A stretch of DNA of 64,000 nt. Origin: Methyloligella sp050110875 (GTDB lineage: Bacteria > Pseudomonadota > Alphaproteobacteria > Rhizobiales > Methyloligellaceae). The translations under genes were made by a program, and so were the position numbers. The stretch is taken from contig CP188828.1 of assembly GCA_050110875.1 (NCBI GenBank), forward strand, positions 2,790,001 through 2,854,000. Direction: 5' to 3'. This document shows, in pieces, positions 24,919 to 32,166 of this stretch. Each line of letters begins with the position of its first letter. Position 1 is the first letter of the stretch. The notes under the pieces are model-generated. The model ran no database searches, had not been told where the DNA came from, and saw only the letters and a program-made list of their open reading frames with translations.

Positions 24919-25851
24919 GTGCTTGCAGGTCAAGAGATTCAATCGCTGATCGAAGAGGTCCGTGAGGCGTTCGTGCCGCGTTTGGGAGAGGGCCGCGTCG
25001 CCGATTACATCCCCGAGCTCGCCAAGGTCGATCCCCGCAAGCTCGGAATCGCCGTGGCGACCGTCGACGGGCATGTCTACGGCGCCGGAGATGTAGAGGA
25101 TGCCTTCACGATTCAGAGCATCTCCAAGGTGTTCGCCTTGACTCTGGCGCTGGGTAAGGTCGGCGACGATCTCTGGCGCCGCGTTGGCCGCGAGCCGTCG
25201 GGTACGCCGTTCGATTCGATCATCCAGCTCGAGCACGAGCAGGGCATTCCCCGCAACCCCTTCATCAATGCCGGTGCCCTGGTGGTCACCGACATCCTCC
25301 TCTCCGGCTACCAGCCCCGGGAGACGATCGGCCAGATCCTCGAATTCGTCCGCTTCGTCGCGAACGACGACACGATCGCCATCGATCCCGTCGTGGCCCG
25401 CTCCGAGACCGAGCACGGCTATCGCAATCGTGCGCTCGCCAATTTCATGCTCGGCTTCGGCAATATCGAACACGCGGTGGACTTGGTGCTCGGGGTTTAT
25501 TTCCATCAATGCGCCATCGCCATGGATTGCCGCCAGCTGGCGAAGGCCGGGCTGTTCCTGGCCACGGGCGGCAAGGTGGCGCATCGAAACACCGGCGTGG
25601 TTTCGACGGTGCGGGCCCGGCGCATCAATGCGCTGATGCTGACTTGCGGGCAATATGACGGCTCGGGCGATTTCGCGTTTCGGGTCGGGCTGCCCAGCAA
25701 GAGCGGGGTGAGCGGCGGCATGCTGGCGATCGTGCCCGGCGTCGCTTCGGTGGCCATCTGGTCGCCGGCGCTGAACACCCAAGGCAACTCCCTGATCGGA
25801 ACGCTCGTGCTGGAAGAGCTCGCCGCCCGGGCGGGATGGTCGATCTTCTGA
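24919..25851 (+). CDS. glsA: Glutaminase
   Basis: This 310-residue enzyme of the beta-lactamase/penicillin-binding fold hydrolyses glutamine to glutamate and ammonia. The catalytic SxxK is S67-I-S-K70 in FTIQSISKVF, and other family blocks are FINAGALVVTD, SETEHGYRNRALANFM and LPSKSGVSGGMLA. The start is a GTG at 24919 with GGAGCGGG upstream. It is a single gene with no linked glutamate antiporter in the window. Confidence 0.96.
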   Translation: MLAGQEIQSLIEEVREAFVPRLGEGRVADYIPELAKVDPRKLGIAVATVDGHVYGAGDVEDAFTIQSISKVFALTLALGKVGDDLWRRVGREPSGTPFDSIIQLEHEQGIPRNPFINAGALVVTDILLSGYQPRETIGQILEFVRFVANDDTIAIDPVVARSETEHGYRNRALANFMLGFGNIEHAVDLVLGVYFHQCAIAMDCRQLAKAGLFLATGGKVAHRNTGVVSTVRARRINALMLTCGQYDGSGDFAFRVGLPSKSGVSGGMLAIVPGVASVAIWSPALNTQGNSLIGTLVLEELAARAGWSIF

Positions 25852-25986
25852 GGCTGCCGCGAGCAGCTGAGTGGCGAAGTGCAGAAATGGATGGTGGCCC
25901 CGGCCCGCAGCGACGCACGGCGTTGCTGATCAAGTCAGCGAAGCGCTACTGTCCTCTTTAGGAGCTTGGGGGCATGCCTTCCTACA

Positions 25987-26418
25987 TCAGGCGTTTAGAG
26001 CCCACACAAAGGCGAGGGTCGCAAGAACGCCTAAGCCGCTGCGCACCGCGTGAAGTCCACCCCATTTCACGATGAGTTGTCGGGCTTGAGCGTCGGCACT
26101 ATCCGGTTCGATTGCCATGATGCGATTGTTCGTACGCAACATCACGATGAGCGTGTACGGCCAGTTTGCGATAATCAGCAGCGCCCCGACGGACCATTGC
26201 CAGAGGCCTGTTTGCCACCACGCAAGCAAGGCCAGGATGAACGATATGACGGCCAGCGAACTCTGCATGACGAAACCGCGCTTATAGGCTGGCTGCCACT
26301 CGGTAACGAGAGCTTGGTCGTTTAGAAGCAGCCGAGCGGGCTGCTCCGCCACGTTGATGTAAACCGCTGCCCCGGCAAACGCAGCCGCACATACCAAAGC
26401 GAGATGGCCAATAAACAT
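25987..26418 (-). CDS. DUF1772-family membrane protein
   Basis: A 143-residue protein with four hydrophobic segments and the DUF1772-type pattern: GAAVYINVAEQPARL near the start, WQPAYKRGFVMQSSLA, and NNRIMAIEPDSA before the last helix. No function is established. I chose the ATG at 26418 because GGAGGT lies eight bases before it; a TTG further up is in frame. It is encoded in the same direction as the PAP2 genes but 68 bp away. Confidence 0.82.
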   Translation of the reverse strand: MFIGHLALVCAAAFAGAAVYINVAEQPARLLLNDQALVTEWQPAYKRGFVMQSSLAVISFILALLAWWQTGLWQWSVGALLIIANWPYTLIVMLRTNNRIMAIEPDSADAQARQLIVKWGGLHAVRSGLGVLATLAFVWALNA

Positions 26419-26486
26419 ACGTCGTACCTCCAATGCTTCCCGCTAAGCCTATAGGAACCAAGGCCAGACGGCGGCGTGATTCGCGA

Positions 26487-27278
26487 TCACATCAGCGGAC
26501 GTTTTCCCGATTTGCCGCTGCCATTGGCCGACGAGGCCGGCCCGTGAAGCGCCATGCGCACACGCTCGGGCCAGCCAAGCCAGGCTTGGGTTCTCGGGCC
26601 GCGAATGCGGTAGCCGCCGTCGGCACTGCGCTCGAACAGCCAGCGCCGCGCCGCAAACCTCTCGCGCACGAGATAAGGAAAGGCCGTGCCGAGTATGGCC
26701 CCGAGGACCGTGTCCGTGAAGTAATGGGCGCCGATGAACACGCGGCTTGCCGCGATCCAGGCGGCCACCGTGTAGAGCAGCAGGCGGCCGCGCGGCCATA
26801 GAAGTGCGATGACCGTGGCGAAGGCGAAAATGTTGGTGGCGTGGCCGGAGGGGATCGAGGCGTAGTCCGGGTCGAAGGAGAAGTGTTGAAACTCGAACTG
26901 GCCGAGCGTGTCATACAGCTTGGGCCGGGCTCGGCCCAGGCCGTTCTTGAACAGCGCGGCGATCAGTCCTGCACCGCCAACGCTAACGAACTCGAAGCCG
27001 ATCGTGCTGGCGATCAGTCCGTAGGCGGCGGAATTCCGGAATCCGGTACAGATGCGCCGGAGCACGATGGCGAACGCGATGGCCGCACCGGTCGGAATCA
27101 GCATCCAGTTCGACTGGCCGATGTCGGTAATGGAGCGGAAGAACTCGTGCGCCGCGGGCGGCAACGCATCCGCCCGCTCCAGCATGAACGGGTCGATGAG
27201 CAGGATGCTCAACGCGACCAGCGACAGCGCAAGCACCACCTGCTCGAAAAGCGTGAAGTCTCTGAGACGCAATATCAT
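26487..27278 (-). CDS. PAP2-family membrane phosphatase
   Basis: 263 residues with about six helices and the three PAP2 phosphatase motifs: KNGLGRARP (KxxxxxxRP), PSGHATN, and SRVFIGAHYFTDTVLG. The family removes phosphate from lipid phosphates or pyrophosphates such as undecaprenyl-PP or lipid A on the periplasmic face. It follows a second PAP2 gene by 35 bp. The pair, next to a two-component system and a LAB_N-glycosyltransferase unit, points to lipid A or lipid-carrier dephosphorylation. The substrate is inferred from context only. Confidence 0.88.
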   Translation of the reverse strand: MILRLRDFTLFEQVVLALSLVALSILLIDPFMLERADALPPAAHEFFRSITDIGQSNWMLIPTGAAIAFAIVLRRICTGFRNSAAYGLIASTIGFEFVSVGGAGLIAALFKNGLGRARPKLYDTLGQFEFQHFSFDPDYASIPSGHATNIFAFATVIALLWPRGRLLLYTVAAWIAASRVFIGAHYFTDTVLGAILGTAFPYLVRERFAARRWLFERSADGGYRIRGPRTQAWLGWPERVRMALHGPASSANGSGKSGKRPLM

Positions 27279-27313
27279 GATGGGGCAGCAGTCCGTCAGA
27301 CTCCAAGCCGAAG

Positions 27314-28051
27314 CTACGGCGCTAACCGGGGACTATGCGGACGCGGATACCGGCAGGTGTGCGTGTCTGGAATAAGCCGATAGAGAATTGCAAAGACGAG
27401 TCCGCAGATCAGCCAGGCGAGGACAACATCCGAAAGGAAATGTCCGCCAAAGGCGATCCGGCTCAGCGACAGCGAGCCGGCATAGATAAGAGCCGTTGCT
27501 GTTGTAACCAACCTTACGGGCTTAGGCGTAACGAGCGCCGCGGCGACGAGCCAAGCTGCCGAGGAGGCCTCTCCGCTGACAAACGAACAGTTTCCATCGC
27601 ACCAGTCGCTGATCACCCAGACCATTTGGTGGACTGCGTCCCCTCCGAAGACGTCGATCTCGCTCGGGCGGGGTCGGCCCCAGTGCTCCTTCAAGAGGCC
27701 GTTCACAATCAGGCCTGGACCGAGAGCCAATCCGGACAGCAGCCAGATCGGGGTCCGCACCCGCGACCAGGTCAGGCCGGCGTTGAGGGCATCCCAGAGA
27801 ATTCGAGCCAAGATGCCGAGAACGACCGCGGTCAGGACCCAAGTCGAACTGTTGCGGAGCCAAAGCAGTTTGGAGTTGCCGGACAGGACGAAGCCGTCGC
27901 CAGGGCTAAAGAACCAGCGGCTAACAACCAAATCGACTTCTGGAAAGAACCAAAAGAACATGCTGGCTGCAAAAATTGCAGCTAAGAACGCGGTAATCAG
28001 AACGTCCGATTTCGCGTCAGACAGATCGGGATTGGATAGGGTCGCGCTCAT
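27314..28051 (-). CDS. PAP2-family phosphatase (LpxE/LpxF-like)
   Basis: 245 residues, six helices, motifs KEHWGRPRP, SFVSGEASSAAW (Gly-Glu where PAP2 usually has Gly-His) and SRIAFGGHFLSDVVLAW. The VSGE variant of motif 2 is seen in some LpxE/LpxF-like lipid A phosphatases. These remove the 1- or 4'-phosphate and raise resistance to cationic peptides. It is the first gene of a two-gene unit and diverges from the response regulator gene, sharing an 85-bp control region with it. Confidence 0.87.
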   Translation of the reverse strand: MSATLSNPDLSDAKSDVLITAFLAAIFAASMFFWFFPEVDLVVSRWFFSPGDGFVLSGNSKLLWLRNSSTWVLTAVVLGILARILWDALNAGLTWSRVRTPIWLLSGLALGPGLIVNGLLKEHWGRPRPSEIDVFGGDAVHQMVWVISDWCDGNCSFVSGEASSAAWLVAAALVTPKPVRLVTTATALIYAGSLSLSRIAFGGHFLSDVVLAWLICGLVFAILYRLIPDTHTCRYPRPHSPRLAP

Positions 28052-28096
28052 GACCCTGCCGGGATGCGCGCGCTAGCTTGCAGAAAACTTGCGGCC

Positions 28097-28117
28097 CGTC
28101 AGCGGGTTGTCAGCTTC
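28097..28117 (+). promoter_or_regulatory. Direct-repeat operator, GTCAGC-N5-GTCAGC, in the PAP2/response-regulator control region
   Basis: GTCAGC at 28098-28103 and again at 28109-28114 gives an 11-bp period, as usual for OmpR-class regulators. The second half-site extends to TGTCAGCTTC (28108-28117), identical to both half-sites upstream of the glycosyltransferase operon. It ends 19 bp before the response regulator ATG. Confidence 0.7.
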
Positions 28118-28136
28118 ACGTGGATTGATCGGCGCA

Positions 28137-28808
28137 ATGCGGATTCTAGTCGTCGAAAATGATCGCTTGCTGTCAGAGGCCTTGGGCCGGCGCCTCACCG
28201 AGGCCGGGCACGCGGTCGATGTGTTCGCGACTGTTGCGGACGCCGAGGCGGCGTGGAAAATGGCGGCATACGACCTCTGCATCGTCGACGTCATGCTCGA
28301 CGATGGCGATGGGCGGGCGCTCGTCAGGTCTGTCCGTGCCGCCGGTCTGCGGACGCCGACGTTGATGCTCACCGCGCGGGACGAGATCGGGGACCGGGTG
28401 GCTGGATTGGATGCGGGGGCTGACGACTATCTCGTCAAGCCGTTTGCAACCGAAGAGCTGCTGGCACGACTGAGGGCGCTGCGACGACGCCCCGAGGACA
28501 TCACGGTGACCGAGTTCCGTATAGGAAATCTTCTCTACGATCCTCAAAGCATGAGTCTGACAGTGGCTGATCGAGACGTAAAGCTCACCGCTCAGGAACA
28601 TGCAGCACTCGACAAGCTGATTCGTGCCGGCGACCGCGTGACGCCGAAGCGGATGCTGGGCGAGCATCTCTATGCGCTTCACGAGGACTGGTCGGACAAC
28701 GCGATCGAGACGCTGGTCCATCGGCTTCGCAAGAAGCTTTCGGAGGCGGGGGCGACGGTCGAGATCAAGGCGCTGCGAGGTCTGGGCTACATCCTGTATA
28801 AGACCTGA
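28137..28808 (+). CDS. OmpR/PhoB-family response regulator (QseB/PmrA-like)
   Basis: At 223 residues it has a receiver domain with phospho-acceptor D51 (IVDVMLDDGDG), the switch Thr and KPF Lys (MLTARDE, DDYLVKPF), and a C-terminal winged helix (APHEHAALD-like region to DNAIETLVHRLRKKL). It is most like the QseB/PmrA group that controls envelope modification genes. The start at 28137 gives the canonical MRILVVEND opening; no Shine-Dalgarno sequence is visible before it. It is followed 2 bp later by its histidine kinase. Confidence 0.93.
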   Translation: MRILVVENDRLLSEALGRRLTEAGHAVDVFATVADAEAAWKMAAYDLCIVDVMLDDGDGRALVRSVRAAGLRTPTLMLTARDEIGDRVAGLDAGADDYLVKPFATEELLARLRALRRRPEDITVTEFRIGNLLYDPQSMSLTVADRDVKLTAQEHAALDKLIRAGDRVTPKRMLGEHLYALHEDWSDNAIETLVHRLRKKLSEAGATVEIKALRGLGYILYKT

Positions 28809-28810
28809 GC

Positions 28811-30268
28811 ATGAGACAGGCCTATCGCCTTGATGTGAGGCTCGCGATCGTCGTGACCGCGATCTCCGCGCTTACCCTGATCGCTGCCGGCATGATCCTG
28901 GCCATGGAGTTTACGCGCGGCCAGTTCGCGATAGAGGAACGCGGGCTGACGAGCCAAGTGAAGGAATGGGCGGGATCGCTTCGCCGTGACCCTGACGGCA
29001 CGGTCGTGTTCGACCGCCCTGCCGAGCCATCATCAGATATCGACCCACCTTATACCGGACTCCTGTCGGGCGAACGGCCAGTCTACGGCTACACCGTCAC
29101 GGATGCATCTGGGACCGTGCTGGATCGCTCCGACGCCAACGCTCCAGCCGGGCGACCTGGACCAGCAGACCCAGAACCCGTTCTTTCAACCGGACCGACC
29201 CTCGACGGCAGCGGACCAGTCCTGATCGCCGAACTTTACGTGCCGGAGTTTGGGGTATGGCTCCGGCTGGCACGATCGCGTTCGGATGTCGCCGCTTTGA
29301 CCAATACGTTTTTTGCCCAATCTCTCGCGGAGCTGGGGTGGGCGGCGCTGGCAATACTGATTGTCATGGTGATCACTGCCGTGAGCATCGTTCGCGTCAG
29401 TCTACGAGGACTCCGGCGCGTGGCTGCGCAGGCCGAACGGATCACCTTTGACAATCTGGGCCATCAGCGGCTTGCCGGCTCATCGGCACCCGCGGAGGTT
29501 CAGCCGCTGATTGCTGCCGTCAACCATGCCTTGGACAGCATCAGGTCCGGTGCCGTTGCGCAACGCGATTTCTCCATCCATGCCGCCCATGAGCTTAGGA
29601 CGCCGCTTGCCGACCTCAAGCTGCGGCTGGAGAGCCTTGCACCCGATCCGGACCGGGATGCGGCTATGCAAGACGTCGATTCAATGGCCCGTCTGATCGA
29701 GCAGCTGCTGCAAGTCGCTAGGTTGGATGGCAGTACGGTCTTCTCCCTGCAATCGCTCCACCTCGGCGAGACAGTTGCTTCGGTTCTGCAGGAGGCGGCG
29801 CCACGGCTGGTGTCCGCCGGATGGTCGCTTGAGGCGGACGGCCTGAACCTCCCAGTGCAAATCGTCGGTGACGAGACGCTGATCACCCTAGTCCTGCGAA
29901 ACCTTTTGGAGAATGTCCGTAAGCACACACCACCCGGCGGCACTGTAAAGGTCTCTATTTCCAACGATGGGGCGCTTCTGTTCACCGATACGGGGCCGGG
30001 GTTGCCGCGAGAATTTCCCCGTTCAAACTTTGCACGATTTGTTCGGGGTAATGACGATGCTCGTTCCGGAAGCGGACTAGGACTTTCGATATGTGAAACT
30101 GCCATGCGGCGCATGGGTGGAACCTTCAGCCTAGAACCCACGGTTCGCGGCGCAGCATTTCGAATGACCTTCAAGTTGGCCCGATCATCCTCAAATCAAA
30201 CGGAGGGGTTGGACCCCATAGATCCGAACATTGCGACCTCGCCGGCATCACGCCATTCCGAAGCGTGA
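28811..30268 (+). CDS. Sensor histidine kinase (QseC/PmrB-like)
   Basis: A 485-residue inner-membrane kinase with two transmembrane segments (about 10-32 and 172-196) around a periplasmic sensor of some 140 residues, then HAMP, HisKA with phosphorylated H260 (HAAHELRTPL) and an ATPase domain (NLLENVRKHT, TDTGPGLPRE, SGSGLGLSI). It phosphorylates the response regulator encoded just upstream. The periplasmic domain is rich in Asp, Pro and Gly and has no family I recognise; the signal is unknown, although cationic peptides or metal ions are usual for this class. Confidence 0.93.
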   Translation: MRQAYRLDVRLAIVVTAISALTLIAAGMILAMEFTRGQFAIEERGLTSQVKEWAGSLRRDPDGTVVFDRPAEPSSDIDPPYTGLLSGERPVYGYTVTDASGTVLDRSDANAPAGRPGPADPEPVLSTGPTLDGSGPVLIAELYVPEFGVWLRLARSRSDVAALTNTFFAQSLAELGWAALAILIVMVITAVSIVRVSLRGLRRVAAQAERITFDNLGHQRLAGSSAPAEVQPLIAAVNHALDSIRSGAVAQRDFSIHAAHELRTPLADLKLRLESLAPDPDRDAAMQDVDSMARLIEQLLQVARLDGSTVFSLQSLHLGETVASVLQEAAPRLVSAGWSLEADGLNLPVQIVGDETLITLVLRNLLENVRKHTPPGGTVKVSISNDGALLFTDTGPGLPREFPRSNFARFVRGNDDARSGSGLGLSICETAMRRMGGTFSLEPTVRGAAFRMTFKLARSSSNQTEGLDPIDPNIATSPASRHSEA

Positions 30269-30275
30269 TTCAGGG

Positions 30276-30500
30276 TCACTGCCTTTCCCGCTCTGCAAGC
30301 TGTGCGATTTCAGTGTCGGCCAGACCCGACATCTGCTCACCCATAACCTTCAGAAAAACGAGGGCCCGCTCGCGATAAACCACGTGCTGCTCCGGGCTCA
30401 GGTCCCAGGACTGCTTAAGGTCGATCGCGGCGGATGCGAACTTCATTCCATCAGAGGCAAAGAGTGCCAAGGCGACTTGGTCGATGATGTTTGACGTCAT
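30276..30500 (-). CDS. Small helical hypothetical protein
   Basis: 74 residues with no recognised domain, soluble and helical (MTSNIIDQVALALFASDG at the start, ending EIAQLAERERQ). I chose the ATG at 30500, preceded by GGAAGG; an in-frame ATG at 30572 would add 24 residues without a good ribosome site. It lies 108 bp after the LAB_N gene on the same strand and converges with the histidine kinase gene. It may be the last gene of the glycosyltransferase unit. Confidence 0.55.
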   Translation of the reverse strand: MTSNIIDQVALALFASDGMKFASAAIDLKQSWDLSPEQHVVYRERALVFLKVMGEQMSGLADTEIAQLAERERQ

Positions 30501-30608
30501 TACTGAACCTTCCATCGGCGAAATTCGCATCTCCCTGAGTACGATTTCCGCTTCATTGATTTCGGCCGCCATCAAGACCCGTCTGTCGAGCCGGGGCGAG
30601 TCGACCGT

Positions 30609-30932
30609 TTAGAGGGCTTTGACGGTGCCAGGCACCCGTTTTCCGAGCCAAATGAAATAGATATTGCGCGAGTAGATGACGAGACCGGTCGCTTGGCCAA
30701 GAATGAAAACCGGGTCCATGCGATAAATCGCATAGGCGAACAGGAGCGTCCCGCCGGCGAAGCTGAAATACCAAAACGTCTCTGGGATGATACTCGCCCG
30801 GGCCCGTTCCGTGGCGATCCATTGCACCAGGAAGCGCATGGAGAACATGAGCTGCGCGACGAGACCGGTCGCCAGCCAAACGAGCTCGACCGTCGGCGTC
30901 GCCTCCCACCACTGAACAAGAGCCCCTATCAT
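30609..30932 (-). CDS. LAB_N (lipid A biosynthesis N-terminal) domain membrane protein
   Basis: A 107-residue protein with three helices and the LAB_N pattern: LVAQLMFSMRFLVQWIATER, SIIPETFWYFSFAGG and DPVFILGQATGLVIYSRNIYF (each quoted in part). The domain occurs alone or fused to lipid A enzymes and is commonly adjacent to a dolichyl-phosphate-mannose-synthase-like glycosyltransferase, as here. Its molecular job is unresolved; flipping or presenting lipid-linked sugar is a guess. It starts 15 bp after that gene. Confidence 0.9.
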   Translation of the reverse strand: MIGALVQWWEATPTVELVWLATGLVAQLMFSMRFLVQWIATERARASIIPETFWYFSFAGGTLLFAYAIYRMDPVFILGQATGLVIYSRNIYFIWLGKRVPGTVKAL

Positions 30933-30947
30933 GCTGACTTTCCCCCT

Positions 30948-31745
30948 TTAACTGTCGGCTTTCATTCGGAGCTCACCCCTCGCCGCCGGGGCATCCATGC
31001 CGGCGGCCCCAGACACGTCCTCCACGACGGGCGGAATGACGGTCCGCTTGCGCAGCCAGCTCACGCCGACCAGGTCGTACAGCCCGATTAGGGCCCGGCC
31101 GAGATTGGTATATTTGGAAACGCCGCGCAGGCGCGGGCGGTCGTTGACCGGTTCGAAAGCGACCTCGTGCCCGTAGGTGAGGAAGAAGGCGGGCAGGTAG
31201 CGGTGCATGCTGTTGAAATAGGGCAGCGCCAGATAGGCCTCGCGCTTATAAACCTTGATGCCGCAGCCGGTATCGGCGCACCCGTCGGAGAGAACCGTGT
31301 CGCGAAGCCAATTGGCAAAGCGGGAGGCAAACCTCTTCGATCCCGTATCCTGGCGGGCCGCCCGCACGCCGCCCACGAGCGCAGGTCCCTGCCGGTCGGG
31401 CCCGAGCCGGCTATACAGGCGCATGATGTCTTGCGGGTCGTTCTGACCGTCGCCGTCTATCGTGGCAATAACCGGGAAGCGAGCGGCCAAGATCCCTGAC
31501 CTGAGCGCAGCGCTTTGACCGGCGCGCAGCCCATGCTTCATGTAGCGCAGGCGCGGATAGACCTGGAATAGCCCCTTGATCTCGTCGCCTGTCCGGTCGT
31601 CGCTACCGTCATCGACCGCGATCACCTCGCCAAGCACGTGGTCAGGCACCGCGGCGAAGGTCTCCTCGATCAGGCGGCCAATATTGCCTTCCTCGTTCAA
31701 GGCCGGGATGACCACGGATATCCGTGTTGGAACGCGATTGGACAC
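30948..31745 (-). CDS. Family 2 glycosyltransferase (polyprenyl-phosphate glycosyltransferase-like)
   Basis: At 265 residues it has the GT-A fold, opening ISVVIPALNEEGNIGRL, with the nucleotide motif VDDGSDD and the metal-binding block TIDGDGQNDPQDI. It resembles DPM1/ArnC-type enzymes that load a sugar onto polyprenyl phosphate, but it lacks the two C-terminal helices of ArnC. Start is a GTG at 31745. Together with LAB_N, the two PAP2 phosphatases and the two-component system it suggests regulated sugar decoration of lipid A or another envelope lipid. Confidence 0.88.
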   Translation of the reverse strand: MSNRVPTRISVVIPALNEEGNIGRLIEETFAAVPDHVLGEVIAVDDGSDDRTGDEIKGLFQVYPRLRYMKHGLRAGQSAALRSGILAARFPVIATIDGDGQNDPQDIMRLYSRLGPDRQGPALVGGVRAARQDTGSKRFASRFANWLRDTVLSDGCADTGCGIKVYKREAYLALPYFNSMHRYLPAFFLTYGHEVAFEPVNDRPRLRGVSKYTNLGRALIGLYDLVGVSWLRKRTVIPPVVEDVSGAAGMDAPAARGELRMKADS

Positions 31746-31782
31746 GTGACTCTCTAATCTCCGGGCGGGACACTGTCCCCCA

Positions 31783-31826
31783 ATCTTAACGGCCCTATGA
31801 AAAGTGAAGCTGACAGGAAGCTGACA
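31783..31826 (-). promoter_or_regulatory. Promoter of the glycosyltransferase operon with exact 10-bp direct repeat
   Basis: On the plus strand GAAGCTGACA occurs at 31806-31815 and 31817-31826, that is TGTCAGCTTC twice at 11-bp period on the coding strand. A TAAGAT hexamer (31788-31783) lies 17 nt after the second repeat, so the repeats would cover the -35 zone, as in response-regulator-activated promoters. Confidence 0.65.
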
Positions 31827-31881
31827 AGATGCCGTGGCGATCGAACGCCGCGAGAGGCGCTGAAAGGGCGGCGGCTTTCGC

Positions 31882-31901
31882 TGGTAGCTATATGGTAGCT
31901 A
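31882..31901. repeat. Short direct repeat downstream of tRNA-Arg
   Basis: TGGTAGCTA occurs at 31882-31890 and 31893-31901 (11-bp period), about 50 bp beyond the tRNA 3' end. No integrase lies nearby. Its meaning is unclear. Confidence 0.4.
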
Positions 31902-31948
31902 CGGCAAATGACCGACAGCGCGTACGGTCGCTACTCTCTGAAAAATTT

Positions 31949-32025
31949 TGGTGGCCCCGGCAGGATTCGAACCTGCGACCCTCAGATTAGGAATCTGATG
32001 CTCTATCCTACTGAGCTACGGGGCC
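31949..32025 (-). tRNA. tRNA-Arg (anticodon CCU)
   Basis: 77 nt including an encoded CCA (31951-31949). The acceptor GGCCCCG (32025-32019) pairs with CGGGGCC (31959-31953), the anticodon stem TCAGA/TCTGA carries the loop TTCCTAA, hence anticodon CCU reading AGG, and the T arm is GCAGG-TTCGAAT-CCTGC. All four arms are intact. Confidence 0.96.
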
Positions 32026-32089
32026 AGCGGGCGCATACTGGGCTGCGTCGCGGCGAAGCTCAAGAGCGGATCACGGAGAAGCGTCGTCT

Positions 32090-32144
32090 CACAACGCAGA
32101 GGTCCGCACCGCCCCTTGAAGGCGATGCGGACCTCTGCGTTGTG
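32090..32144 (-). terminator. Long perfect hairpin downstream of the DUF6600 gene
   Basis: A 19-bp perfect inverted repeat (32090-32108 with 32126-32144) around a 17-nt loop, 22 bp after the stop codon of the minus-strand gene. No T run follows on either strand, so it may act as a 3' RNA-stabilising hairpin or a factor-dependent terminator. Confidence 0.6.
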
Positions 32145-32166
32145 CGTCCGATGAGAAGCGGAAGGA

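Noticed and set aside
30948..31745. Assignment of the glycosyltransferase as ArnC
   Set aside because: It lacks the two C-terminal membrane helices, and no other arn genes are present.
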